A DNA stretch of 64,000 nucleotides, taken from the NCBI GenBank assembly GCA_017979445.1, contig CM030713.1, forward strand, positions 26,767,163-26,831,162. Reading direction: 5' to 3'. Below are positions 9,686 to 21,344 of this stretch, piece by piece (within the stretch, counting starts at the first letter, position 1; every line of letters begins with the position of its first letter). Position numbers and translations under genes: made by a program. The stretch is from Akebia trifoliata. Lineage: Eukaryota > Streptophyta > Magnoliopsida > Ranunculales > Lardizabalaceae. The notes beneath the pieces are model-generated. The model saw nothing but the letters and a program-made list of their open reading frames with translations, was not told the origin of the DNA and made no database searches.

Positions 9686-11280
9686 CAAAAAAGGACCATC
9701 AACTGGCTAGTCCTGGATATGGTTCATCCAAAAATGAATTTCACAACATGGGGAAGAAAAAGGAAAGGTTTATTCATTTAAAGGAAGCACATGTTAATCT
9801 TCGTATCTTCAATTGAATTATGTCACATATTTGATTGTTCAATACATATGGATGCATTTCATTTTAGTTTCATAGGGAGCAATGCTTGTCCTGTCAGGGA
9901 AATGATCCTCAGATTTTCCAAGGAATCAAACAAATCCCTCGTAGCAACAATCTGTTGATAAATAAATAACAGGAGCTGCCCATTGCTTTTGAATGATAAT
10001 TTAGATGTTTAATAAAAACAACTCTTGAGATCTTCAAGACATTTAAATTCTTGAACTTGAACCGAGTTGTGAAAACTATTTCAATCCAGAAAAAGGAATA
10101 AATAAATTAGTGTTAATGTTAATGTCTTCATCTTCGAAGACTTAAGAAACTGAGAATTTAATTTAATCTCCAAAAAAAGAGATCCTCCCAAACCTCATTG
10201 AACATAATCTATCAAATGTACAAAGAATTGGATTTAAAGCATGTTACAGATATCTGCAAAGGAGTTTTCTGAATTCACACCAAGCTGACCTTACAAAACA
10301 GTTGCCCATTGAGGTTCATAAGAGTTCAACATAAAGACACAATCGACACTTATCGTATGTTGTATCAAGGACTTATCTGTATTCATGCATGTTTGCCATG
10401 CTTAGTGGCACAGCCAAAGATTATTATAAATACAACCAAGAAATGATTCGAACAAAAAAGAGAATCAAGTACGAAAATAAGATGAAAATCTAGTCACAAT
10501 GATAACGGCATGATGATATATCGATCCTCATATAAAATAATGACAAAGTAAAAGGGAGGTTGTTTTTGTTACAATTAAAAGGATTCTCCATCTGTATTAA
10601 AGATTATAAACTTTATATTACCAGAAGAAGGTACACTGTATAACATGCACAAACTTGCTCAGATTATCATTCGATTCCCCTTCTAATATGATAGTTGGTG
10701 CCAACAGAAACGGAATGCTTAGCAAAATAATAAAAATAAAAATGCTAATGTGCGTTCGTAAATGTAAATGATTTACTACATACAGGGCAGGCAGAGCAAC
10801 ACAATTTAAATCAAATCTTAACCTAAACAATTTGAATGAATTTTGAATCCTGATGTTCAAAAATCCTACAATTTTGAGTGGTTACCATGATTCAACTAAG
10901 ATTCATGATTTGAATAAAGTAATAACATTTTTAAGAATGACAATGAATCTTTCACACTAATTGAAATATTTTCATTTTCAAACTAAGAGATGTGCACCAA
11001 TTGAAGTTAAGACCTTGGTGATTGCTACAATCTAAAACCAACAAGAACAAAAAAGCAACAAGTCCAAATCAACTACACCAGCAATTCATGCATTCAAATC
11101 TCCTAAACAGAAATACCTATTCCACACTCATACTCAACACATAATTAAATCAAACAAAAATATAATATAACATAGCATCTATGTACTTCTATGAAGAAGA
11201 AAATGAATGTGCAGCCAAGAAATAGAATGGCAAGGAGGAGTTTGAGCACAAATGGGTGCCCCATAATGAAACAACAATTG
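9686..11280. other. Intergenic, no gene seen
   Basis: AT-rich sequence downstream of the P450 pseudogene. I see no conserved domain, RNA gene or clear repeat in it. The short open frames here have no recognisable content. Confidence 0.5.
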
Positions 11281-11289
11281 CTTCATTAT

Positions 11290-11628
11290 TGTAAGCTTTA
11301 GAGCATAACTTCATTTGCAATTTGTTGGGAAATTTGGAAGGAAAGAAATCTTAGGACCTTTGAAGGGAAAGAATCATCAGTTCAAAGCATTATTTCTTCT
11401 ATTTTGGGACCATCTTCTTGTAAAGCAAGCTTTTTGATGAGTCTAAGGAGTTCACTTCGAAGACTTCATAACCAAGTGGGATTGAGTGTGTAGCATTGTT
11501 GTTTAGTCAGTTTTGTTTTTGGTTTGTCTTGGTCTCTTTGCTTGTCTTTTTTTCCTTTGTTTGTCTGTACTTCGCTTCATGGTCCTCTCAACCATGTTTT
11601 CAATAAAGATCTTTGATTTATTAAAAAA
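11290..11628 (+). mobile_element. LINE fragment, 5'-truncated 3' end
   Basis: A frame here reads AICWEIWKERNLRTFEGKE and ends SLRRLHNQVGLSV-stop, the typical C-terminus of plant L1-type ORF2 after the reverse transcriptase. It is followed by a 3' tail with AATAAA-like sequence and an A run at about 11622-11628. The 5' portion is missing, as is usual for LINE copies. The exact 5' boundary and target duplication were not found. Confidence 0.75.
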
Positions 11629-11631
11629 AAC

Positions 11632-11785
11632 TGTTCTCTTATTACTTTACAGTTTTATATTTTTTATGAATTTATTATATTTGTTATATATTCTTTAGGA
11701 TTTTTATTTTTATTTTTTTGGGTTCTCTTATTACTTTATAGTTTTAGAGTTTTTGTGAATTTATTATATTTTTTAGGATTTTATT
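11632..11785. repeat. Imperfect direct repeat, about 90-bp period
   Basis: Two AT-rich copies, near 11634-11709 and 11722-11783, each contain ttctcttattactttanag and then gaatttattatatt. They lie directly after the LINE tail. Confidence 0.6.
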
Positions 11786-12177
11786 TACTTAATTGAGGCT
11801 CACGCCTCAATACAACTTGAGGCCTATGCCTTGCCTCAAGAACCCAAAATGCCTCAAGTACACTTTAGGAACTTTAAAACACTGGATCTGTCCTATGATC
11901 CATCATCTCCAAATCACCAAAATATGTAAAGTAAGTTTCCATCTTTGAAGTCAAATGAATTCTCCTTATAATCCTCTCATGTGTTCATGCCATATGTTGT
12001 TGTCGTTACAAAACTTGATTTGACACCCTTAGCATATAATCAATCGTTTGAAGCTAGTGCTATGATGACCTTGAACTTGCACCTCCACAGCCACACTTAT
12101 TGGTGGAGGGAGACAAGTCTATTTGACTTTGTTTGTCTTTTTAAAGGTACCTCTGCCTATCTTGACCACTTGGTATC

Positions 12178-12320
12178 TGTAGAAATCTAGGTTAATGGAG
12201 AAGAGGAAAGAAGAAAAATACAGAAGAGATTATGAAGAGAGGCTTCCTCTCTCCCTATTTATATTAAATTTGATCAAAAGACTAATATGCCCTTTTTTAC
12301 AATAATATAAACTCTTAACA
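12178..12320 (-). repeat. 3' LTR of copia element 2
   Basis: 143 bp. It aligns with 16761-16911 over the shared core gagaggcttcctctctccc and the AT-rich ends. Small indels separate the two copies. Confidence 0.85.
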
Positions 12321-12327
12321 CTCACCC

Positions 12328-15300
12328 TCAAGCTGGAACATACAAATCAAATATACCCAGCTTGTTACAAAACTTAAAAAATAACCCCTTAGACAAAACC
12401 TTGGTGAAGATATCACCAATCTGATTACTCGTAATCAAGTCTCTAATGAAATGACAATCCACTTCAATATCATTAGTCCTCTCATGAAACATTAGATTAC
12501 TAGAGATGAAGATAGCAACTTGGTTATCACAAAACATATTCATAGGTGTAAGCACAGAAAACCCCATCTCTTGAAGCAATGACCTAACCCATATCATTTC
12601 AACTGCAGTATGAGTCATAGTTTTATACTTAGCTTCAACACTAGAATGAGCTACTACAGTTTGCTTCTTACTCCTCCAAGTAACCAAATTACCTCCTACA
12701 AAGGTACAATACCCTAAGATAGATCTCATGTCAGTACGACTACCGGCCTAATCTGCATCTGAAAAACCTGTAACTGTCAATTCTTTAAATGATTTGTATA
12801 ATAGCCCTATGCCTAGTGCATTCTTGAAGTATCTTACAATCTTGATCACAGCGTCCCAATGTGGCTAGTATGGAATATGTATAAACGGGCTCACAATACC
12901 TATTGTAAGGTAAGTCTAACCACTGTGAGATAAATGAACTTACCAACTAAGCAATTATATCTTCCAGGGTCATCAAATAGCTCTCCTTGTTCACCATCAA
13001 ACTTGACCGAATTGTCCATAGGAGTATCTACAGGCCTAGAATCAAGCATACCAATCTTAGACAACAAATCCAACACATATTTTTCTCTGAAATAGAGTAA
13101 TCCCATATTTAGAGCTGGGCCACCTCAATACCCAAGAACTACTATAATCTCACATACCGCCTTCTAAATGAAGACTGAGAGTGATCGGAAGATGATCTCT
13201 GGAAACCATAATCCAACATCATGGAGCTGAACTTGTCAAATCAAGCTCCAGAAGATTGTTGCAGTCCATAAATGGACTTCTTCAGTCTGCATACCAATTC
13301 TAACTTCTTAGGAAATGCATATCCTGGGGGTTAGTCCATATAAACTTCTTCTTGCAAATGTCCATGAAGAAATGCATTTTTGATATCTAACTGATAAAGA
13401 GGTCAATCACAACATGTAGCCACATATAATAATATCCTCACTGAGTTGAGGTGAGCTACTGGAGAAAAAGTCTCCATGTAATCAACTTCATAAGTCTGAG
13501 TGTAGCCTTTAGCTACTAACCTTGCCTTTAGCCTTTCAATTGACCCGTCTGAGAGATATTTGGTGGCATAGACCCATCTACAACCCACAGTTCTCTTACC
13601 AGGAGGTAGAGATGCAAGTTCCTGTGTCTAGCTGTCCTGTAATGCCCTCATCTCATCATCAATAGCTAACTTCCAACTAGGTGAAACTAATGCATTTGTA
13701 TAAGATGGAGGAATAGAAACAGAAGACAATGACGATGCAAAGGACTTCATCATAGATGAAAAGACAACATTACTTATAGGATGTTTAGTGAATTCTCGAG
13801 TACCTTTTTTGTGAGCAATTGGCTGGTCTTGGAACCTCAACACTAAAAGACGTTGGATGTGGGCTTGGTATCCCTGGTGTTGTTTTTCTCATATTGTTTC
13901 ACCGATAAACTTACAATAGAGCTGAAAAATCATCTATAGAAGAAGGAATAACTGGAATAGGGGTAGATTGAAGAAACACAAAAAAATTATTGATGCACCA
14001 AACTGAACTCGAATGTCATTGTAAAATATAGTAAGAACATGATGAAATTTTCTTGGAGCAAACTTTATAAGGAATTTAAAGGGGTGTTTTTTGAAGATTT
14101 TGTTGTGAGGACGGATAGGGTTTGCTCCTTGTCACGAGAGTAATTTGCTGGTTCCGTTTGGCTGTTATAAATCTTTTTGCTTTGTGTCTTTTTTTCGTTT
14201 TGGGTTGGTCTTCTCGAGCCCCTCGTTGGCTTTTTTTAATAAAATTATCTTTATCGATATAAAAAAAAGAACATGATAAATTCATATTTGTCATTTAATA
14301 AAAATAATTACGTCATGCGTGAGAGATCATCCACAAAGATAAGAAAGTAAGAGAAACCAAAAATACTTTTTATTCTTGAAGGTCCTCAAATGTCGAAATG
14401 GATTGTATAATATTTATTCAAGTGACGACTCTCAACTCTAGAAGGAAAAGAACTACGGTGATAATTGCCTAATTGGCAAGCCTCACATTCAAGACTCGAA
14501 AACTGCTTAAAATTATAAAACAATTGACGCAACTTAACTAAAAATGGATAATCCAAACGATAATGCCACTAAAGTGGAGAGACTGATTTGCTTAGTGTCG
14601 ATTCAACATTTCCTATATCTATCTAATATAGACCATTAGCTTCATGCCCCAAACCAATCGTCCTCTTCGTCTTGAGGTCCTGGATAACACAAGAAGATGG
14701 AAGAAATGTCATAGAACAATTAAGGGATTTAGTAAGCTGACTTATCAACAACAAATTAAAAGAAAAATTAGGTACATATAAGCTAGATGACAGTGATATA
14801 GATGGAGTGGTGGATGGTTCCCACTCCAGAAACAGGTCTAGTAGAGTCATCAACTAGGAAAATATTAGACTTAGAATAACGAAACAGGGAAAAGAGAAAA
14901 GATATACCAGACATATGGGCACTAACTCCTGAGTCAATCACCCAGGTAAATAATAACTGGGCAACCACAAGAGCAGAATTACCCATATTGGCAAGCGGGA
15001 TTGTATTGAATGTACTAAATGACGTAAAGAAACTCTATAGAAGCTGAGCAATTTGGGCAATTAGATCTCCCTGAGATTGTGAACCAGCACAGACAGAATA
15101 ATAGACTCTACAGTAGCTTGATTGGCCCAAGCAGGCTTACCCCACTTATCTCAACAAAAATCCTCAGTATGACCACTGAAACCACAATATGTGCACTTCA
15201 TATTATAATTAGTACCTCTACCACCATTACAACTACCACCACGACTACTAGGATTACCACGTCCTTTACCACCACCGTGAGGACTGCTCATTGTAAGAGT

Positions 15301-15927
15301 GGATGAATCTTTACTAGCTGGGGATGAAGAACCCAAAGCCACAAATGAGGTAGATGTAACTCGTACAACTAGAGAAAAGGCATTGGCAATCGTAGGTAAA
15401 GTTTCGCCAGACAAAAATTTTGCAACATAAAATTCTTCACTCCGTTGTTTTTTTGTGGCTCAAAATTGGTGGTGTGAAGTAGATACTTAACTAACTCTTC
15501 CCAAAATCCCCAAAAAATGTTAAATACTCACTAACATGCTTCCCATTCTGCTCAAGGGTAAATATAGATTCTCATATCTCGTAAATTCTGGAGACATTCT
15601 GTTTATTAGAATACATCTCTTTTATAGAATCCCTTATAGCCTTAGCTGAAGACAACAATAACATGTTGACATTGATCACTGGCTCCATACTAGCCAAAAG
15701 CCAGCTCATAACCAAAGCATCTTCACTCACCCAATCTTCATAAGATTTATCATCTGTAGTTGGAAGATCTGAGGTAATATGTTTCAGTTTCTTCTTCACG
15801 ATTAACACACAATCATTATGAAAGATGACCAATTAAGATAATTGGGGCCATTCAGTTTAACTGTTGTCATAAAAGCACCAACACCATCCCATGATTGTTT
15901 ACCCTCACCAAAAGCAATAGATGCCAT
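12328..15927 (-). pseudogene. Copia polyprotein remnants
   Basis: The gag start is at 15927 (a short frame reading into LNGPNYLNW). A CCHC knuckle CTYCGFSGHTEDFC lies near 15160-15200 and a protease-like VIDSGVSAHMSG near 14900-14945, where the usual DTGA is DSGV. Integrase is reduced to fragments. Reverse transcriptase pieces are [10 protein letters not shown] (13403-13588) and KYVLDLLSKIG (12900-13106); the segment that should hold the YVDD active site is deleted. RNase H is the best-kept part (12328-12729: CDNQVAIFISS, ERTNDIEVDCHF). Stops and frameshifts separate all parts. It is not functional. Confidence 0.9.
14044..14266 (+). mobile_element. LINE 3'-tail insertion
   Basis: A 223-bp insert ending in ttatcgatat and an A run, flanked by an 11-bp direct repeat aagaacatgat (14033-14043 and 14267-14277). 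An A-tailed insert with a target duplication of this length marks an L1-type insertion truncated at its 5' end. It lies inside the integrase region of copia element 2, so it is younger than that element. Confidence 0.75.
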
Positions 15928-16695
15928 AAGAAATAACTCAACTCACAAAACACAATCCGTCGAAGGCGAAACCCGAAAAAAATTTGAGAACTTATCGGAG
16001 CACCAAACGAACAAATAAAGGTGGAGGATGATAGAAAATAATCCTATGAGTGATGTGGTTTGAGTAGGGATGCCTAGATGCTTGCGGTTGTAAAAAAAAT
16101 CAAAAAACTCAAAAGTTAAGGTTTCAGCCTTTAAACTTTGATCTAGCTCCAATCACGTTGAAACTTCAAACCAACATTAACAAACCTTCAACCAAACCAT
16201 AGATATACATCTAGGTTCGAAACAATCACCAATAAATCCTAGAATACAGGGTTTTGTTCACACCACCAGATCAAAACCAAGAGAAAATAAAAAAAAAATT
16301 TTCCAAAAGCAATAGATGCCATAAGAAATAACTCAACTCACAAAAAACAATCCGTCGAAGGCGAAACCCGAAAAAAATTCGAGAACTTATCGGAGCACCA
16401 AACGAACAAATAAAGGTGGAGGATGATAGAAAATAATCCTATGAGTGATGTGGTTTGAGTAGGGATGCCTAGATGCTTGCGGTTGTAAAAAAATCAAAAA
16501 ACTCAAAAGTTAAGGTTTCAGCCTTTAAACTTTGATCTAGCTCCAATCACGTTGAAACTTCAAACCAACATTAACAAACCTTCAACCAAACCTTAGATAT
16601 ACATCTAGGTTCGAAACAATCACCAATAAATCCTAGAATACAGGGTTTTGTTCACACCAAGATCAAAACCAAGAGAAAAAAAAAAAAAAAATTTT
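15908..16695. repeat. 395-bp tandem duplication of the copia 2 leader
   Basis: Two near-identical copies with a period of 395 bp (15908-16302 and 16303-about 16695). Each contains the untranslated leader and the first codons of gag, including the ATG (at 15927 and again at 16322 on the minus strand). Differences are few, so the duplication is much younger than the decay of the coding region would suggest. Confidence 0.9.
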
Positions 16696-16760
16696 GAAGG
16701 AAAGAAAAATAAGAAAAGTAGAACCCTAAATTTTTATCTTAGATTAGTGCTCTGATACCA

Positions 16761-16911
16761 TGCAGAAATCTAGGTCAATGAAAAAAAGAAAAGAAGAAGA
16801 AGAAAAATAAAGGAGAAGAGATTATGGAGAGAGGCTTCCTCTCTCCCTATTTATATTAAATTTGGTCAAAAGACCAATATGCCTTTTTTTACAATAATAT
16901 AAATTCTAACA
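16761..16911 (-). repeat. 5' LTR of copia element 2
   Basis: 151 bp, TG...CA, adjoining the primer-binding site TGGTATCAGAGC read on the minus strand. Confidence 0.85.
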
Positions 16912-18767
16912 GTACGTATAACACCTAGTTGGTTCATTTGGCCTAGAAAACTACCAAACAAAAAGTTCTCATAGTAACTTGAAATGGACTTCCATTTTCA
17001 ATTGCTTTTAGGTCAGTGACTTCATCACTAAGATGAATACCCTCCCTTTCAAAAGTATAGAGACATAATAGCTAGGAAATGACACCACTAAATCTTTTAT
17101 AAATCAGGTATTCAAGTTCACAATTCTTTTCGTACAATATTCGAAAAGCTAAGGAACTCAAAACACTCTTTTTTTAAGAAGTAAGGAACTCAAGCAATCA
17201 TTCTAACTTGTTATCTAACATACGAGACTTACTTGTAGAATTTGGCATTCATCCTGAAAGATTGTAAGATGATTTATTAAAAGAAAATTAGGAACAAGAA
17301 CGTATCCCATTGTTAGGAAAATGAGTCAGTAGTTTGGAGTGTATTTCTAGGCTCTTAGGAACCTAAAAGGTAAAGAAACAAAAAAGTTCTCTCACCAACG
17401 TCCTAATGGATATCCATGGCTTTGATGCTTCATTAGAAAAAACCAATTGGAAATATAAGAATTTTTCTTCTACCAAGCAAGATGAAAGATACAGAAGAAC
17501 TGAAGAAGAATATGATCCAAGGGCCAACCAAAGATATCACTGGTCAAATAGTGATTGCAATAGTTCCCAGTCATACACCGAAGTAAAAGACTAAGAAAAT
17601 TGTTCTCAAACCTCCTGTGCCACTGAGAAACCAAAAGAAGGTGAGGTGATCCCCTCCCCCCAGTCATTTGCAGATGTGAGAGAAGAGAAGATCATCTTTC
17701 GGAGCTTCCATGTACAAATTACGAGTGCAAAAGTTACATAAGAATGAAAATTTGCTATAAGGAATAGAAAAGATTGAAATTGACCCAGGTACATTGAACT
17801 TATCAACAAGAGGGCATCATGACCAATCTTTTGTAACACCGACACTCTGAAACTAAAGGCATTAAATCAGTGACCACCACTTGATCACTAGGGTATCTTA
17901 ACATTTTCTAAAATCGAAGAAGCTATTCTACCCACTCTCTTGTTTTTTTTCCTTTTTTCTTTTGTTGATGAGTTACCAAGTTGAGATCCACAAAGACTTA
18001 CCCAGAGTTAAACAGCTCATCTGCATATCATACACAAATAACACAGTAAAAGCAGTCATAAATAATATTTTTTTTTTAAATGGAATGTAAATTGCAGCAG
18101 TGTGATTTTTTACCTGCCAAGGAAAAACATAGCTACTGCGAGACCACATAGATCCATTCGTAACAGGTGCATGATTATACATACAAACAAGTAACTTGAT
18201 TCATGAAATATGAAAACATACAATAAGGCCACCACTAACCTGTCAGAATTCTTATACAAAAAAATCGACAAAAGTAAACCATGGTTATTATTTGCTTCCA
18301 TTCACAGTCCTCATCAAAAATTATGAAAACACATAATCAAGTATAAACGAACGCATATAAGAAAATTCCAAGAACCAAAGGTATCAAATGCTGTTTTATT
18401 GAAATCTCGTCAAGATGATAACAAAGTCCATCATCAGCACATGCTTGAAATTTTTTAGTCATAGATTGTACAAATGCTGAAACTATCAATAACGACATTC
18501 CTAGACAAAAAAAATTATCTAATGGAAAAAAGATGAGATGTGTCTGGTTTTCTTTTGATACATATCAAGGAATATCCTACGATCAAATTCTCATTAACCA
18601 TGAATATCTCCATTGTAGAACACGGATTTCCTCCTTATATGACAATATAAAGATATATGAAACGAAGAGCGAATGTCAAAGAACGTAAACGGTGAAAAAA
18701 ATGGTAAGAATCAAAATAACGAAGAATATAAACTGGATCTACCACACAGCAACAAACCGAAGATGAA
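16912..18767. other. Intergenic and GAE 3' flank
   Basis: No gene or clear repeat recognised. The last few hundred bases before 18768 should include the GAE 3' untranslated region. Short open frames at 17406-17594 and elsewhere show no known motif. Confidence 0.5.
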
Positions 18768-20078
18768 TCATCCAGAGCTTTTCCTCCCATAGTAACCAAG
18801 GTACCACCGGACAAACTTCTTCAATCCCGTCTGCAAATCCGTTGTGGGCTTATACCCAAGTTCTGTTAGGGCTAGGGTTATATTTGCATGGGTGAATTGC
18901 ACATCACCATTCCTCGGCATCTTCAACATTACCCGATTGGCTTTCATTTTCAACAGTTTCTCCAAAATGCTCACAAGTTTGGTGACGGGCACAGGTGACG
19001 TGTTCCCCAGATTGAAAATCCGAAGCTGTGCGGCCCCCTTCTTCTTCCCACCGCTACCCGTACTTTTCTCTGCTGTATCTAACGACGCCAAACACCCTTT
19101 CACAATGTCATCAATGTAAGTAAAATCCCTCGCCACCGTTCCATGATTCGGACCCTCAAAGATCGAAATCGACTTCCCCTTCATTATATCTCTAGTAAAG
19201 AAGAAATACGCCATATCGGGTCGTCCCCACGGACCATAAACTGTAAAAAACCGTAACCCAGTAATCGAAAGACCATATATATGATTATAAGTATGAGCAA
19301 TCTCTTCACCCGCCTTCTTCGTGGCAGCATAAAGGCTTGCGGGTTGATCAGTTCGATCTTTCTCCGAAAAGGGTACTTTAGAATTGAGTCCATAAACCGA
19401 ACTTGACGAAGCCCATACAATCGAAGGTTGTGGATTCGCGGATTTGCAAACCTCGAGAATATTAACAAACCCAGCAATGTTGCTATGGACATAAGAACCA
19501 GGGTTTTCCATGGCATACCTTACGCCTGCTTGGGCAGCCAGATGCATCACATGAGTGAAAGCTACTACATCGAATAGTTTCTTGAGCAATGCTGCGTCGT
19601 TAATGTCACCCTCGACGACAAACACACCCGTACGTTCGAGGAGCGCTTGGCGAGCTCGCTTGAGGGACGGATCATAGTAATCGTTGAAATTATCAAGGCC
19701 AAGGACGCCATCCCCGCGACGCTTCAATGCGGAGGAAACATGGGTGCCAACGAATCCAGCGGCGCCCGTAACGAGTACGGAGATTCCGTTACGAGAGCGG
19801 ACACGAGCGGAGGATCGTACTCGCTTCTCCCAAGAAGGACCACCCCATGTAGAGGTTCGAAGAGATCGTCGAAAAGGATCGGATGGTGGGGATGATGATG
19901 GGGATCGAAGGAAGAATATAAGGATGAGACCGATGAAGAGGAAACACCAGAAGGAGAGCTTTGCGAGAGAGAAGTGCCATCGAAGACGATGGAGATATGG
20001 GGATTTGTCCATCTTGAATTTTCCTGGTGTGGAGGGAATGTTATCGAGATGAGATGAAATTGGCTTCAGCTGTGACAT
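18768..20078 (-). CDS. GAE4: UDP-glucuronate 4-epimerase (GAE4-like)
   Basis: This is a single-exon gene for a 436-residue Golgi type II membrane enzyme that converts UDP-glucuronate to UDP-galacturonate, the precursor of pectin. A short cytosolic N-terminus is followed by a membrane anchor at about residues 41-57 (LSFWCFLFIGLILIFFL) and a Ser/Pro-rich stem. The NAD-binding Rossmann motif is GAAGFVG at 105-111. The short-chain dehydrogenase catalytic residues appear as SSSSVYG (224-230) and Tyr250-x3-Lys254 (YAATKK). Length, lack of introns and anchor all match plant GAE proteins. The ATG at 20078 is the first in frame; Met23 is a possible alternative. The number 4 rests on its position next to EPSPS and transketolase, as in Arabidopsis, and not on an alignment. 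No lesion is seen. Confidence 0.96.
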   Translation of the reverse strand: MSQLKPISSHLDNIPSTPGKFKMDKSPYLHRLRWHFSLAKLSFWCFLFIGLILIFFLRSPSSSPPSDPFRRSLRTSTWGGPSWEKRVRSSARVRSRNGISVLVTGAAGFVGTHVSSALKRRGDGVLGLDNFNDYYDPSLKRARQALLERTGVFVVEGDINDAALLKKLFDVVAFTHVMHLAAQAGVRYAMENPGSYVHSNIAGFVNILEVCKSANPQPSIVWASSSSVYGLNSKVPFSEKDRTDQPASLYAATKKAGEEIAHTYNHIYGLSITGLRFFTVYGPWGRPDMAYFFFTRDIMKGKSISIFEGPNHGTVARDFTYIDDIVKGCLASLDTAEKSTGSGGKKKGAAQLRIFNLGNTSPVPVTKLVSILEKLLKMKANRVMLKMPRNGDVQFTHANITLALTELGYKPTTDLQTGLKKFVRWYLGYYGRKSSG

Positions 20079-20498
20079 TTGGGTGGTGGAAGAACCAATG
20101 TGGTTGCAAAATTACAACTTTGCAAACCCTAACCCCCCTTTTTTGTGTACCTCTTAATCTTGTTTGTTTGATTTCTTTTGAAAAAAGAATCGTCAATGAG
20201 AGGGTTAGGGTTTGGGTTGAGAAATTAGATCTTCTTCTGTAGAATTTGTTCAAAGAAGGGGTTTGTTTTGTTTGACTAGTTTCTTGTTTTTGGAGAATCC
20301 TCTGTTTTTTCTTCAATGGTTTTAGAGAGAGAGAGAGAGAGAGAGAATGGGCTGTAATTGGAATTTGGAGAGTAGCTAACTTGGATATAAATTAGATGTA
20401 TTTATTATATTTTTATTTTTATTGAAGTTTCAAAATTGTTCCAATGATCTGAAGTGGCTGTGTTTGGAAAGTATTTAAATTCTCAAGTACAAAATTAA
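20079..20498 (-). promoter_or_regulatory. GAE leader and proximal promoter with CT tract
   Basis: Upstream of the GAE ATG, the coding strand has a (CT)n tract at about 20325-20346, some 250 bp from the start codon. Pyrimidine-rich tracts of this kind are common in plant leaders and core promoters. The transcription start is not identifiable from sequence alone. Confidence 0.5.
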
Positions 20499-20888
20499 GA
20501 GAGCTAATATTAGCACCCAAACTTTCATTTATTACACCAAAATTAAAAATAAAGAAAGAGACAAAATTCTATCCTCGTAAACTATTTATTTTAATTCTCA
20601 AGACATGTTTTTCCAATGAATTTATCATCACTTTTATAATCAACGAATTTGTTGATAAATTACCAACAAAATTATTAATATGGCAAAAACGTTGATATTT
20701 TATTAGTGTATTCATTGATTATAAAAGTGACCAATTCACTAGAAAAAAACATGTTTTGAGAATTAAATGATTAGTGTATCGAACTCAAAATTTTGTCATA
20801 TTCAACTCACGAAATGGGGATTCACCCGTAAAGAAAAGAAGTGAATGATTAAAATAAATAAAATATAGGGTGCCAATCGAAGTTCTCT
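20499..20888. mobile_element. Fold-back MITE in the GAE upstream region
   Basis: The termini gagagctaatattagcaccc (left) and the complement of gggtgccaatcgaagttctc (right) are inverted. Inside, a second pair of arms of about 55 bp, near 20593-20647 and 20713-20767, shares gacatgttttt and ataatcaa-type sequence, so most of the element can fold on itself. The GGCACCC terminus recurs near 21615, 33535, 41665 and 46065. It is non-coding. Confidence 0.68.
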
Positions 20889-20900
20889 CCCTCTTTCTTT

Positions 20901-20902
<2 letters not shown>

Positions 20903-20931
<29 letters not shown>
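20903..20931. repeat. (AT)n microsatellite
   Basis: About 14 uninterrupted AT units. Confidence 0.95.
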
Positions 20932-20935
<4 letters not shown>

Positions 20936-21075
20936 CTTGATTTCTATTCTTGGGTTTAGGAATGGCCTAATCATAAGTATGAATAACTATTGAAATTATT
21001 AGAACGAGTGTTATAATAATGTTTTATAATGGTGAGATTATAATATAAACCAAACCTTAACAATGTGTTGAAGAG

Positions 21076-21344
21076 AAATCCAAGGGGTTGGCTCAATGGC
21101 AATTTCAGACTGATAAGTAGTTAATGCCCGTAGGTAGTGAGTTCAATACTCAGTATGAGCATTAATTACTCAGGGGCCACCCGCGATGGTGCACCCTCAC
21201 TTACCTGGTGCTTGTGATGTGTGGGCGTTGCACATGCCCCAGGACTACTCCTTAGACAAGATCATGATCTATGGACTGAGCAAGGCCCAAATACAAGCTC
21301 ATTCCACCGTCTACAAGGATACCCGGTTATTAAAAAAAAATAAG
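21076..21344 (+). mobile_element. tRNA-derived SINE with 17-bp target duplication
   Basis: A 269-bp insert bounded by perfect 17-bp direct repeats aacaatgtgttgaagag (21059-21075 and 21345-21361). The 5' end carries a tRNA-like A box (ggctcaatggca) and B box (gtgagttcaatactc) at the spacing of a polymerase III promoter. The 3' end is A-rich (taaaaaaaaataag). These are the marks of a plant SINE mobilised by a LINE. The open frame inside it at 21186-21371 has no meaning. Confidence 0.9.

Larger units (their letters stand above)
12178..16911 (-). mobile_element. Ty1/copia retrotransposon, degenerate
   Basis: A second copia element with short LTRs at 12178-12320 and 16761-16911 (TG...CA), a tRNA-Met primer-binding site (16749-16760 on the minus strand) and a CCCTCAAG-type polypurine complement at 12321-12335. 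The flanking pentamers, gtatc and gtacg, agree only partly, so the target duplication has decayed or the ends have moved. Coding remnants run in the copia order but are broken throughout. A LINE tail (14044-14266) sits inside, and the 5' leader is tandemly duplicated. It is clearly older than the element at 3034-7932. Confidence 0.9.

Noticed and set aside
12173..16916. Target-site duplication of copia element 2
   Set aside because: The flanking pentamers gtatc and gtacg match at only three positions, so I do not claim a duplication.
17406..17594. 62-codon open frame with polar composition
   Set aside because: No recognisable domain, no splice context, and a length expected by chance.
20041..20316. 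91-codon open frame in the GAE leader that would overlap the GAE start codon
   Set aside because: The frame starts with TTG, not ATG, and its content is low-complexity, so I do not treat it as an upstream ORF.
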